The notes under the pieces are model-generated. The model searched no databases. It was not told the DNA's origin and saw only the letters and a list, made by a program, of their open reading frames with translations. From Paenibacillus yonginensis (GTDB lineage: Bacteria; Bacillota; Bacilli; Paenibacillales; Paenibacillaceae), in the NCBI RefSeq assembly GCF_001685395.1, contig NZ_CP014167.1, positions 1,431,501-1,495,500 on the forward strand: a DNA stretch of 64,000 nt. Reading direction: 5' to 3'. Below, piece after piece: positions 1 through 8,410 of the stretch. Every line of letters begins with the position of its first letter. Position 1 is the first letter of the stretch. The translations under genes and the position numbers were made by a program.

Positions 1-1
1 T

Positions 2-211
2 TATTTCTACCAGAGAGCCCGCGAAAGGGATATCCGTTTGGCGCAGCGCGCCATCAACGGAGAAAGAACGTGGCCGGCTACCAATGCTTTATGGTTTTTC
101 CGTCCGGCGGGGGATTGTCCGCCAACCTGGTATAACCAGCAAAATGTAGGCAGATACAAAGCCCATTGCTTTTTTGCTCCGGAGGCAGGGGAGTGTCCGG
201 CAGTATATTGA
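2..211 (+). CDS. cwlJ: Spore cortex-lytic hydrolase CwlJ, C-terminal part
   Basis: The reading frame is open from the window edge and gives the last 69 residues of a protein. It contains NALWFFRP, CPPTW, a following GRY and HCFFAPEAGECP, the pattern that closes the SleB/CwlJ cell-wall hydrolase domain. CwlJ is a coat-located enzyme that degrades spore cortex peptidoglycan during germination. The next gene is gerQ; in Bacillus the cwlJ-gerQ pair is known and GerQ is needed to place CwlJ in the spore, so the neighbour supports CwlJ over SleB or YkvT. The start and the catalytic glutamate region lie outside the window. CwlJ is usually about 140 residues, so roughly half is visible. Confidence 0.75.
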   Translation, partial: YFYQRARERDIRLAQRAINGERTWPATNALWFFRPAGDCPPTWYNQQNVGRYKAHCFFAPEAGECPAVY

Positions 212-287
212 GCTAGTTCAGGCGATGCGCCAACATGTATGTTTATTCATTCATTATTAACCATCTGATTTAAGGAGGAAAAGTTCA

Positions 288-755
288 ATGTTTAACCCGA
301 ATTACCGCGCTTCTTATCCTTATGGAGGCACTCAGACAGCTATGCCTACTCATATGGGAGGTACACAGGCTCAAACGGCTATGCCAACGCAAACGGGGGG
401 CGGCAGCATACCGCCGTCGCTGAGCGGCAACCAGATGACACAAGGAGGAGCGGTGGTTGTCTCGCCAACGCCTACTTATGAGCAGTCTTATATTGAAAAC
501 ATTTTCCGCATGAATCTCGGCAAAGTCGGTACCTTTTATATGACGTATGAGAACAACAGCCAGTGGAATGCGAAAATTTTCCGGGGTGTGCTGGAAGCGG
601 CGGGACGTGACCATATCATTATCAGCGACCCTAAAACCGGCCAGCGTATCGTGATGCTTATGGTGAATTTTGATTATGCCACCTTTGATCAGCCGCTTAA
701 CTATACTTATCCAGGTGTGATCGGCAATCCGCCTACCGCAACAAGACGGGGCTAA
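288..755 (+). CDS. gerQ: Spore coat protein GerQ
   Basis: A 155-residue protein with a low-complexity N-terminal half rich in Gly, Thr, Gln and Met (residues 1-65) and a conserved C-terminal domain (about 66-145) beginning YIENIFRMNLGK and containing FYMTYENN and HIIISDPKTG. This is the GerQ (YwdL) coat protein, which in Bacillus is crosslinked into the inner coat and is required for CwlJ to be present in the spore. The start ATG follows TAAGGAGG at a good distance. It lies 76 bases behind the cwlJ stop with no terminator between, so the two probably form an operon transcribed in the mother cell; the promoter is outside the window. A terminator follows directly. Confidence 0.9.
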   Translation: MFNPNYRASYPYGGTQTAMPTHMGGTQAQTAMPTQTGGGSIPPSLSGNQMTQGGAVVVSPTPTYEQSYIENIFRMNLGKVGTFYMTYENNSQWNAKIFRGVLEAAGRDHIIISDPKTGQRIVMLMVNFDYATFDQPLNYTYPGVIGNPPTATRRG

Positions 756-768
756 AAGGCGTAAAATG

Positions 769-810
769 ACGAACCTTCTCCACATTTGGGGGAGGTTCTT
801 CCGTTTTTGC
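769..810 (+). terminator. Rho-independent terminator of cwlJ-gerQ
   Basis: GAACCTTCTCC pairs with GGGGGAGGTTC across a short loop and is followed by a T-rich stretch. It lies 15 bases after the gerQ stop. Confidence 0.8.
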
Positions 811-834
811 TGAGTTTCTGTACTATTACGGGGT

Positions 835-862
835 TTGACTGTGTAGTGTATAAATATATAAT
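835..862 (+). promoter_or_regulatory. SigA-type promoter for the HlyC/CorC-type gene
   Basis: TTGACT at 835-840 and a perfect TATAAT at 857-862, separated by 16 bases. It would give a leader of roughly 160 bases before the TTG start at 1030, which contains the hairpins described in the next entry. Confidence 0.7.
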
Positions 863-980
863 GAAGTTAAAGATTTATGAAAAAGTTGACACATCTTTTC
901 TGAAAGGGGGTGGAACCATTGGGAAGTTGCTGCTAAAGTCGATTCCGTTGCTTGCTTATGATCCATATTTTAATCCGCGA

Positions 981-1022
981 AGGAGGTGCTCCTACTCACC
1001 GCCTGCAGATGCGGGAGTAGGA
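981..1022 (+). promoter_or_regulatory. Structured mRNA leader with two competing hairpins
   Basis: The stretch 990-997 (TCCTACTC) can pair with 1015-1022 (GAGTAGGA). That stem continues inward through CCGC (999-1002) and GCGG (1011-1014) around an 8-base loop, and ends 7 bases before the start codon. The upstream sequence AGGAG (981-985) can instead pair with CTCCT (989-993), which uses part of the same arm. The two folds exclude each other, and the downstream one would tie up the GGAG that best serves as the ribosome site. This layout suggests translational control. I do not recognise it as a named riboswitch. Confidence 0.5.
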
Positions 1023-1029
1023 TTAAGGA

Positions 1030-2350
1030 TTGAGTGACCCTTTACCGAGTCTTTTACATTTGGTATTGATTTTATTATTGGTGATTTTAAACGGTTTTTT
1101 TGTATCGGCGGAATATGCGATCGTCAAGATTCGCGGCGGCCGGATCGATACGCTTGTTGAAGAAGGAAGAAAAAAATGCGGCTGCGGCCAGAAGCATCAT
1201 TAACCATCTGGATGGTTACTTGTCGGCCTGTCAGCTGGGGATTACGCTCGCCTCGCTTGGGCTTGGCTGGGTCGGGCAGCCGGTGGTGGCGTCCTTCCTG
1301 CAGCCTTTGTTTGAAACGTTCGGCTGGAAGCAGGGCTGGACGTACGGAATTTCGTTTGTTATTGCGTTTCTCTTTATTGCCGTCCTGCACATTGTGCTCG
1401 GCGAGCTTGCACCCAAGACAATCGCGGTGCGCAAGGCAGAGGAAGTTACTTTGCTGTCGGCGAAGCCGATGAAAATTTTTTACCGAATCATGTATCCATT
1501 TATTTGGATCGTTAATGGTCTTGCCAATTGGCTTCTGGGCTTGCTTCATATTAAACCCGCCAGCGAGCAGGATTATTTGCATACCGAGGAAGAAATCCGG
1601 ATTATGATGAAGGAAAGCAGCGAAAGCGGTTTGATTGACAGCGCTGAAATGAAGCTGGTGGACAACATTTTTGATTTCGCGGCAACAACGGCGCGGGAGA
1701 TTATGATCCCACGTACGGAAATGATCTGTTTATACGTGAACAATTCGCTGCAGGAAAACATCGATATCGCTGTGGGCGGCATGCGGACGCGTTATCCTCT
1801 GTGTGATACGGACAAAGACCATATTATCGGTTTTATCCATATCAAGGATATGATCCGTTCGGATTGCAGCGATCTCAGGGAGCTGCTTCGTCCCATACTG
1901 GCAGTGCCTGAATCGATTTCCATCAGCGATTTAATGAAACGCATGCAGAAAAGCAAAACGCAAATCGCAATCCTGATAGATGAATATGGCGGAACATCGG
2001 GACTGGTTACGCTGGAAGACATCATGGAGCAAATCGTAGGCGAAATTCAGGATGAGTTTGACGAGGAACGTCCGGGTATTGAGCAAATCGAAGAAGACGT
2101 TTATTCGGTTGACGGTCTGATGCTGATTGATTCAATCAACGACCGGTTCAATCTGGAGATGGATTCAGAGGACTATGATACGATTGGCGGCTGGCTGTAT
2201 GCACGCATCGAGGTTCTCCCGCCGAAGGTAGGGCAGAGCGCTGAATTTGGCGGCTACCTGTTTACGGTTGAGGAGACGGACAACAAGAGAATTTCGCGCG
2301 TCAGACTGCTCAAACAGCAGTTTATTCCGCTTGAGGAAGCGGGCGCTTGA
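1030..2350 (+). pseudogene. HlyC/CorC-type (DUF21-CBS) membrane protein, frameshifted
   Basis: The gene begins at TTG 1030 and encodes a hydrophobic helix followed by NGFFVSAEYAIVKIRGGRID, the usual start of the DUF21 domain. After about 47 codons the frame runs into an A7 run at 1170-1176 and is lost. The rest of the protein (INHLDGYLSACQLGITLASLGLGW onward) continues in the next frame to 2350. Removing one A restores an ORF of about 440 residues, normal for the family: DUF21 membrane region, two CBS domains (TAREIMIPR; KTQIAILIDEYGG) and a CorC_HlyC C-terminal domain. Relatives are linked to magnesium or other divalent cation efflux and are often annotated 'hemolysin'. A true mutation and a homopolymer sequencing error cannot be separated here. 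An ATG at 1100 gives an ORF whose first residues are out of frame with the family. Confidence 0.85.
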
Positions 2351-2395
2351 TGAAATAGAAGCAGGCAGGTTGAATAGCAGTTAAGAAAGAGAAGG

Positions 2396-2428
2396 TGAAA
2401 GGGCGCGGCGGCTGGCCGCGCTTTTTCA
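2396..2428 (+). terminator. Rho-independent terminator
   Basis: A GC-rich stem (GCGCGGC against GCCGCGC, GGCT loop region) followed by TTTTT. It ends the HlyC/CorC-type gene and precedes the promoter area of the next gene. Confidence 0.8.
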
Positions 2429-2503
2429 TGCCTTTTGGCCTATATGTAGAGATTTCTATGAGGACTTTAGTATAATAAAGGGAATTGAGAGGAGTGTGAA
2501 GCT

Positions 2504-3418
2504 GTGAACGAAGTGCTGAATGTAGATCTGCAGTTTAAACTGAAATTTGAATTTATAAGCAGCTTACATAGCTATATTTGCCGGAAATCCCACCGGAAAA
2601 TCGACCTCACTCCCCATTGGGCCGAGGAGATCAAGCGGCGGATTACGCCTGAGTTCGCCGCCATGCTGGACGAGATGGAGATCAATGCCGATTGGAAGCT
2701 TGCTTATCTGCTGATCGTCATGTCCAAGCATGCCGAAACTCCGGAGGAAGTGATCGCCTGGCTGGAAGGGATGACGCCCGGCAACCTGTATGAATGGTTT
2801 GCTCCCTATGTGGGCCAGTTCCCGGAGCATATGGGGAACTTTCAATCCCAAATGATTAAGGTATTTACCGAATGGAATCGTCAATATTTTGAATCATGTA
2901 GTCCGGCCGTCCATGAAGCCTTAAAGCAGCATCTGGCGGATCGGACGGCCGAAAAAAAGAAAATGAACAAAGCAGAGTTTATCGACGATACCACGGGTGG
3001 TTTTGTATTTGATTCGACAGGAGGGGCGGATACACTGCTGCTGGTCCCCCAATATCATTTTCAGCCTGTCAATCTGATCTACCATTTTGGCTCTGTCCTG
3101 TTCTGTCATTATTCTTCCCGCATTGACCTCAGTGACGAGGATTTTATGTCGATGCATGATTATCGGGTCCTCCGCAGCCTTGCAGAGAAGAGCCGTTTGA
3201 AGATTCTCCGTTATCTGCAGGACGGTCCCAAGCCGTTTATTGAAATTGTCCGCGAATTGAAATTATCCAAAGGCATTACGCATGATCATATATCCAAGCT
3301 GCGAAGCGCCGGGTTGATTTACGCTCATTTTCAGGGCGAGAACTTGACCGGCTACAGTACCCGAATGAAGGGGCTTGAGCAGATGCAGGATAAACTGGTG
3401 AACTTTATCACCCATTAA
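2504..3418 (+). CDS. Winged-helix (ArsR-like) transcriptional regulator
   Basis: A 304-residue protein with GTG start behind GAGAGGAG. Residues 1-210 form an alpha-rich region without a motif I can name. The C-terminal part (about 220-300) is a winged helix-turn-helix: LAEKSRLKILRYLQDG, FIEIVRELKLSKGITHDHISKLRSAGLIYA, close to ArsR-type DNA-binding domains. Such proteins with a long N-terminal domain and an ArsR-like C-terminus occur in Paenibacillus and Bacillus as putative ligand-responsive repressors; the ligand is unknown. A -10 like TATAAT stands at 2471-2476 with no convincing -35. The gene stands alone between two terminators. Confidence 0.7.
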   Translation: MNEVLNVDLQFKLKFEFISSLHSYICRKSHRKIDLTPHWAEEIKRRITPEFAAMLDEMEINADWKLAYLLIVMSKHAETPEEVIAWLEGMTPGNLYEWFAPYVGQFPEHMGNFQSQMIKVFTEWNRQYFESCSPAVHEALKQHLADRTAEKKKMNKAEFIDDTTGGFVFDSTGGADTLLLVPQYHFQPVNLIYHFGSVLFCHYSSRIDLSDEDFMSMHDYRVLRSLAEKSRLKILRYLQDGPKPFIEIVRELKLSKGITHDHISKLRSAGLIYAHFQGENLTGYSTRMKGLEQMQDKLVNFITH

Positions 3419-3436
3419 TTTTTGGCCTGTTGTTTT

Positions 3437-3470
3437 AGTCCGTTCCTTCCATGAAGGAGCGGACTTTTTA
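3437..3470 (+). terminator. Rho-independent terminator
   Basis: A 13-base-pair stem (3437-3449 with 3453-3465, one G-T pair) with a 3-base loop, followed by TTTTTA. Confidence 0.85.
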
Positions 3471-3565
3471 GGTTGATGAGCTGCTGATTTTGCAGTGGGC
3501 CTTACGTAGACTGGCATTATCTGCTTGCTGATTCTGTGGAAGAAGAAAAGCGTAAAAGTTCTCTC

Positions 3566-3594
3566 TTTACAGAACCGTACGACTTACTTATAAT
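3566..3594 (+). promoter_or_regulatory. SigA-type promoter of the oligopeptide transporter operon
   Basis: TTTACA at 3566-3571 and TATAAT at 3589-3594 with an ideal 17-base spacer. The leader to the first gene is about 110 bases. The rest of the 3471-3708 intergenic stretch shows nothing else I can name. Confidence 0.75.
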
Positions 3595-3708
3595 AGGGTT
3601 CAGCAAGCCAAAAGCACACTGAATTAATCGGAATTCTATTTATATACTACATAGAGAACTTCTCTGTGCTGTAGGCCTAGATAAATTGAATACGAGGGGT
3701 AGAGAGAT

Positions 3709-5448
3709 ATGAGAAAAAGTACGATTTTGTTAGCTTCCTTACTGCTTGCCGGTTCACTCCTGCTGTCGGCATGCTCTAGCAATAACAATGCTTCCAGTAC
3801 TGCAAATTCCGGTTCCAACACAGCTGCAAGCAATAGCGGAAGCAATTCGTCTTCCAACACGGCTGGCGTTCAGGATGACTTGTCCATTCAAGCCAGCGAT
3901 ATGTCCAAACTGCCGCAGCTTGCCCAGAACCGCACCGATACGATTATTGTAGGACTTACGGATCCAAGCGGATCGTTTACGCCTTATTTCCAGCAAAGCG
4001 GTTATGACGGCAACGTTTCTTCCTTGCTTTATACCCCGCTGGTTACCCAGGACGAAAAAGGCTTGCCTAAAGCCGGTCTTGCTGAAAAATGGGAGGTATC
4101 CGAAGATCAGTTGACTTACACCTACCACCTTCGCAAGGATCTGAAATTCAGCGACGGTTCGCCGCTTACGGCTGACGATGTAGCTTTTACCTGGACCATC
4201 CTGAACGATCCTTCTTATGACGGGGACTCGCTGATTCCTTCGATCGGCATCAAAGGAGCAGCCGATTACAAAGCTGGGAAGGCAACAACAATCTCCGGGA
4301 TCAAGGTGATGGATCCGCAGACTATTTCGGTTATGCTTGAGAAGCCAAATGCCACTGCACTGGAGCTGCTGGGTTCGGATGTGCTGTCCAAAGCCTATTA
4401 CGGCAAGGATTACAAATTCGGCAACCTGAATTATATGAAAGACCTGTCTACGAAACCGCTCGGCACAGGCCCTTATAAATTGGAGAAATTTATTCCGGGT
4501 CAAGAGGTGCGGATGGCGGCCAACGAAAATTATTTTGCGGGCAAACCTAAAACCGAACACTTCATTTATAAGACATCCGATGGGGACACCTGGCAGTACC
4601 TTGAAACCGGCGAAGTGGATTATGCTTCCTTCAGCGCTACCCAGGAGAATATCGACAAGCTGAAAAGCATGGGTTTTGTCAATCTGGCAACTTATACACC
4701 AAGCAACTACGGTTATCTTCAGGTCAACCTGGAGCATTCGCAAATGAGTGATAAGAAAGTCCGTCAGGCGATCGCTTACGGTCTTGACCGTCAAAGTATT
4801 TATGTGGACGCCAACCAGGGGGCAGGCTCTGTAGCTAACATTCCGGCGGCCGCTATTTCCTGGTCTTACACGGAAGACGGCATCAACCCTTACAAATACG
4901 ATCCTGACAAAGCCAACCAGCTGCTGGATGAAGCCGGCTGGACAGTAGGCTCTGACGGTATCCGCGAGAAAGACGGCAAGAAGCTGACGGTGCATTTCCT
5001 TGGCTTCAAGAACGCGCAGAATGATATCTTCATTTCGCTGGCAACCGAGAATTTTAAAGCGATCGGCATTGACTTCCAGCCGGAAGTTTTCGCTGACTTT
5101 AACGCGATGGTAGCTAAAGTAGAAGGCGGGGATTACGATCTGGCTGCATTCTCGACTTCGCTGCTGAACGATCCTTCCGACGGCGTCGCCCAATTTGTGG
5201 ACGGCGAGCTGAAGGGGTATGACAACCCGCAGGTGAAAGAGCTTTATAACAAAGCTTTGGCGACCAGCGATATTGAGGAACGCAAGACGATTTACGCCGA
5301 ACTGTATAAACTGTTGAACGACGAGCTTCCGGTTATTTTCACGAACTATAAGAAACAGGTTTACGCTTACAACGGACGTATCGAGAACTTCAAGATGGAT
5401 CCGGTCCTTGGACTTTCTCCTAACGTAAACAATTGGACTCTGAAATAA
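3709..5448 (+). CDS. Oligopeptide/dipeptide ABC transporter substrate-binding lipoprotein
   Basis: A 579-residue family 5 extracellular solute-binding protein. Residues 1-21 are a lipoprotein signal peptide ending LLLSAC, so Cys22 should carry lipid and anchor the protein outside the membrane. A Ser/Asn/Ala-rich linker follows (to about 55). The family signature is seen in TYTYHLRKDLKFSDGSPLTADDVAFTW (about 137-163, central part shown by FSDGSPLTADDV) and in KKVRQAIAYGLDRQ (about 348-361). It binds peptides for the two permeases and two ATPases encoded downstream. A strong promoter lies upstream and a hairpin lies between this gene and the permease gene, consistent with the binding protein being made in excess. 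Peptide specificity cannot be read from sequence; DppE, OppA and AppA types are all possible. Confidence 0.9.
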   Translation: MRKSTILLASLLLAGSLLLSACSSNNNASSTANSGSNTAASNSGSNSSSNTAGVQDDLSIQASDMSKLPQLAQNRTDTIIVGLTDPSGSFTPYFQQSGYDGNVSSLLYTPLVTQDEKGLPKAGLAEKWEVSEDQLTYTYHLRKDLKFSDGSPLTADDVAFTWTILNDPSYDGDSLIPSIGIKGAADYKAGKATTISGIKVMDPQTISVMLEKPNATALELLGSDVLSKAYYGKDYKFGNLNYMKDLSTKPLGTGPYKLEKFIPGQEVRMAANENYFAGKPKTEHFIYKTSDGDTWQYLETGEVDYASFSATQENIDKLKSMGFVNLATYTPSNYGYLQVNLEHSQMSDKKVRQAIAYGLDRQSIYVDANQGAGSVANIPAAAISWSYTEDGINPYKYDPDKANQLLDEAGWTVGSDGIREKDGKKLTVHFLGFKNAQNDIFISLATENFKAIGIDFQPEVFADFNAMVAKVEGGDYDLAAFSTSLLNDPSDGVAQFVDGELKGYDNPQVKELYNKALATSDIEERKTIYAELYKLLNDELPVIFTNYKKQVYAYNGRIENFKMDPVLGLSPNVNNWTLK

Positions 5449-5460
5449 TCAATATGCGGA

Positions 5461-5493
5461 CATCCCCTGCGCCTGCTTCTGGTGTGGGGGATG
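5461..5493 (+). terminator. Intercistronic hairpin, possible partial terminator
   Basis: CATCCCC (5461-5467) pairs with GGGGATG (5487-5493), with a short inner GCC/GGT helix. No T-run follows, so it more likely protects the 3' end of the binding-protein mRNA or reduces read-through than stops transcription. Confidence 0.5.
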
Positions 5494-5514
5494 CCTTATC
5501 ATAAGGAGCCGATC

Positions 5515-6468
5515 ATGAGTAGTTATCTTACGAAACGTATTACGTATATGATATTGATTTTGCTTGCGGCCTCGCTGCTCATCTTTTGCCTTTATGCTTT
5601 TACGCCCGGTGATTTCATCAGCGGCAACATGAAGCTCAGTCCTGAACGCAAAGCAGAGCTTAGAGAAATTTACGGTCTGAACAAACCGGTGCTGGAGCGG
5701 TACTTGATCTGGATGAAAAACGCCTTCCACGGCGATTTTGGATATTCCCTGGCTCAGCAAAGACCCGTGCTTACCTTGTTTAACGATTACATCTGGAATT
5801 CGTTCCTGCTTGCAGTCGTGTCAACCTTCTTCACCTGGTTTATTGCGGTTGTTATCGGGGTGGTCGCTGCTTACAAGCTGTATTCCTGGTTTGATTCCCT
5901 GATCATGGTGCTGATCTTCGCTTGTATGTCCTTGCCATCGTTCTTTATCGGGCTGCTGCTGATCAAGATGCTTGCGGTAGACCTGAAATGGCTGCCGCCG
6001 GGCGGCATGATCACGACAGGCAGCAATGCGACCGGGATGGCTTATGTCTCGGAGGTCATTCATCATATGACGCTTCCGGTTATCGTTATGACGCTTCTGG
6101 GGCTGGGTTCTCTGACCCGTTACTTCCGAAGCAATATGATTGATGTTATTCAGCAGGATTACATCCGGACAGCGCGGGCCAAAGGGCTGAAAGAACGCAA
6201 GGTGCTGTTCGTGCATGCCCTGCGCAATGCGCTGCTCCCGGCCATTACGCTGATCGGTTTCGAGCTTCCGGGACTGTTCGGGGGATCCCTGATCATTGAA
6301 AAAATCTTCAACTGGCCCGGAATCGGCCAATTGTACATGTCGTCTTTCTCCACCCGCGATTATCCGCTGCTGATGGGATTTACGATGCTGATCGCGATTT
6401 TGACGGTGATCGGAACCCTGTTGTCGGATCTGTTGTACAAAATAGCCGACCCGCGCGTGAAATTATAA
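5515..6468 (+). CDS. Peptide ABC transporter permease (DppB/OppB type)
   Basis: A 317-residue inner membrane protein. Residues 1-30 include the first membrane helix (YMILILLAASLLIFCLYAF), followed by the usual external segment LSPERKAELREIYGLNKPV that marks DppB/OppB proteins, then the transmembrane permease domain. The cytoplasmic EAA loop is visible as IRTARAKGLKERKVLFVHAL (about 218-237), where the ATPase docks. The start ATG at 5515 was chosen because AAGGAG stands 8 bases ahead; an ATG 11 codons upstream has no ribosome site and falls in the intercistronic hairpin. It pairs with the next gene to form the peptide channel. Confidence 0.92.
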   Translation: MSSYLTKRITYMILILLAASLLIFCLYAFTPGDFISGNMKLSPERKAELREIYGLNKPVLERYLIWMKNAFHGDFGYSLAQQRPVLTLFNDYIWNSFLLAVVSTFFTWFIAVVIGVVAAYKLYSWFDSLIMVLIFACMSLPSFFIGLLLIKMLAVDLKWLPPGGMITTGSNATGMAYVSEVIHHMTLPVIVMTLLGLGSLTRYFRSNMIDVIQQDYIRTARAKGLKERKVLFVHALRNALLPAITLIGFELPGLFGGSLIIEKIFNWPGIGQLYMSSFSTRDYPLLMGFTMLIAILTVIGTLLSDLLYKIADPRVKL

Positions 6469-6482
6469 GGAGGTAGTCATAC

Positions 6483-7406
6483 ATGTCATCGGTTAGCGGC
6501 AAATTGGCCGCCGGAGGAACCCAGGCGCCTCCGGTCAAAACCTCGTTATGGAAACAATCGTTCAAACAGCTTCGGAAAAATAAACTGGCCGTAGCCGGCT
6601 TAGTTATTGTTGTTATTATGTTTCTTGCCTGCTTTGTAGGGCCTTTATTTTCCCCGTATACCGATAATCAGATTAATTTGCGAATCATGGGGAAAGGGCC
6701 TAATGCGCAGCACTGGCTAGGAACGGATAAGCTTGGCCGGGACGTGCTGCTGCGGGTGCTTATGGCCGGTAGAATCTCGCTTACCGTCGGATTTGCCGCG
6801 ATGGTGCTGTCTGTATTTATCGGTACTCTTCTCGGAACGCTCGCCGGCTTCTACCGCGGAGTGGCCGACCAAGTTATCATGCGGATTGCTGATCTGCTGC
6901 TCACGATTCCAAGTCTTCCGCTCTTGCTTATTGCGGGCTCCATGCTGTCGAGCTGGAACGTGCCGACGGATTACCGGATGTACGTCGTGATGCTGATGCT
7001 GAGCGTGGTCGGCTGGCCGGGACTGGCCCGCATGATCCGCGGCCAGCTGCTCAGTCTTCGCGAAAGGGAATATATGCAGGCAACAGTAGTGCTTGGACTG
7101 CGGGACCGCCGCAAATTGTTTAAGCATCTGCTGCCGAACCTGGCTCCGCTCATCATTGTTATCGCTACTTTGAATATCGGCAGCTCGATTCTGCTGGAAT
7201 CGGTGCTGAGTTATTTTGGTGTCGGCGTTACGGCGCCTACGCCTACTTGGGGGAATATGATTCAGGACAGCAACAACCTGATCGATTTCCAAATGAGACC
7301 TTGGCTTTGGGTACCGCCGGGTTTGTGTATTTTTGCAACGGTTATCGCCATTAATTTGTTTGGCGACGGCCTGCGGGATGTTCTCGATCCCAACCACAAA
7401 AGGTAG
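6483..7406 (+). CDS. Peptide ABC transporter permease (DppC/OppC type)
   Basis: A 307-residue membrane protein. The N-terminus has the DppC/OppC pattern: WKQSFKQLRKNKLAVAGLVIV followed by a long first helix, an external segment with SPYT and HWLGTDKLGRDVL (about 75-87), then the permease domain with the EAA loop EYMQATVVLGLRDRRKLFKH. It starts at ATG 6483, 14 bases after the previous stop, behind AAGGAGG, so it is translated from the same mRNA. It forms the heterodimeric channel with the DppB-type protein. Confidence 0.92.
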   Translation: MSSVSGKLAAGGTQAPPVKTSLWKQSFKQLRKNKLAVAGLVIVVIMFLACFVGPLFSPYTDNQINLRIMGKGPNAQHWLGTDKLGRDVLLRVLMAGRISLTVGFAAMVLSVFIGTLLGTLAGFYRGVADQVIMRIADLLLTIPSLPLLLIAGSMLSSWNVPTDYRMYVVMLMLSVVGWPGLARMIRGQLLSLREREYMQATVVLGLRDRRKLFKHLLPNLAPLIIVIATLNIGSSILLESVLSYFGVGVTAPTPTWGNMIQDSNNLIDFQMRPWLWVPPGLCIFATVIAINLFGDGLRDVLDPNHKR

Positions 7407-7420
7407 GTGGCAAGTTCGTC

Positions 7421-8410
7421 ATGAATAAAACTTTGCTGGATATAGAGCATTTGAGCACACACTTTTTCACAGATGGGGGCACGGTCAAGGCGGTTGACGA
7501 TGTCAGCTTCCAGGTTCGCAAAGGCGAAATCGTCTGCATCGTCGGCGAGTCCGGCAGCGGCAAAAGCATTACCGCCATGTCCGTAATGGGCCTCATCAAG
7601 GAGCCGGCCGGACGTGTCGTCAGCGGTCAGATCAAGCTGGAAGATCAGAACCTGCTCACCTTAACCAAGAACGAGAAACGCGTCATTCGCGGCAAAGAAA
7701 TTGCGATGATCTTTCAAGAGCCGATGTCGTCGCTGAATCCGGTTCTGACAATCGGTCAGCAGATTATGGAGCCGCTGCGCGAGCATTTGAAGATGGGGAA
7801 AAAGGAAGCCCGCGAGCGCGCCATTGAATTAATCAAAGAAGTAGGCATTTCGCGTGCCGAGCAAATTGTGGACGCCTATCCGCATGAGCTGAGCGGCGGC
7901 ATGCTGCAGCGGGTGATGATTGCGATTGCGATTTCCTGTCATCCAAAGCTGCTGATTGCAGACGAACCGACGACCGCGCTTGACGTTACGATCCAAGCAC
8001 AGATTCTGGAAATGATGCGCAAGCTGCGCGAAGAGTCCGATATGTCCATTTTGCTGATCACACACGATTTGGGTGTTGTGGCGGAAATGGCCGATTACGT
8101 CGTAGTTATGTATGCCGGTCAGGTGGTGGAGCAGGGGGAAGTGGTGGAGCTGTTCGAGAATCCGAAGCACCCTTACACACAAGGCTTGCTGAAATCGAAG
8201 CCGGTTCTGAATCAGCGCCAGGATGAGCTTTATTCTATTCCCGGACAGGTTCCGAATCCGCTCGAATTGAGTGAATCCTGCTATTTCCATGACCGCTGTG
8301 AGCACTGCATGGATATTTGCCGGGTGCGGCAGCCGCGCCTGAAAGAGATTGGCAACGAGCAGAAAGTGGCCTGCTGGCTATATGAAGAGGAGGCCGTCAC
8401 TCATGTCTGA
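7421..8410 (+). CDS. Peptide ABC transporter ATPase (DppD/OppD type)
   Basis: A 329-residue cytoplasmic ATPase. Walker A is GESGSGKS (residues 42-49), the Q-loop lies in [12 protein letters not shown], the signature is LSGGM with [11 protein letters not shown] as Walker B, and the H-loop is THDLG. The C-terminal oligopeptide-transporter extension carries the cysteine cluster [15 protein letters not shown] (about 287-301), typical of DppD/OppD and proposed to hold an iron-sulfur centre in some members. It overlaps the following gene by 8 bases, which implies translational coupling and equal production of the two ATPases. Confidence 0.93.
   Translation: MNKTLLDIEHLSTHFFTDGGTVKAVDDVSFQVRKGEIVCIVGESGSGKSITAMSVMGLIKEPAGRVVSGQIKLEDQNLLTLTKNEKRVIRGKEIAMIFQEPMSSLNPVLTIGQQIMEPLREHLKMGKKEARERAIELIKEVGISRAEQIVDAYPHELSGGMLQRVMIAIAISCHPKLLIADEPTTALDVTIQAQILEMMRKLREESDMSILLITHDLGVVAEMADYVVVMYAGQVVEQGEVVELFENPKHPYTQGLLKSKPVLNQRQDELYSIPGQVPNPLELSESCYFHDRCEHCMDICRVRQPRLKEIGNEQKVACWLYEEEAVTHV

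Noticed and set aside
786-1037. 83-codon ORF before the HlyC/CorC-type gene
   Set aside because: It begins inside the gerQ terminator, runs through a promoter and the leader hairpins, and has no good ribosome site.
3754-5193. 479-codon ORF on the minus strand
   Set aside because: It lies opposite the peptide-binding lipoprotein gene, whose domain motifs are clear; no independent evidence supports it.
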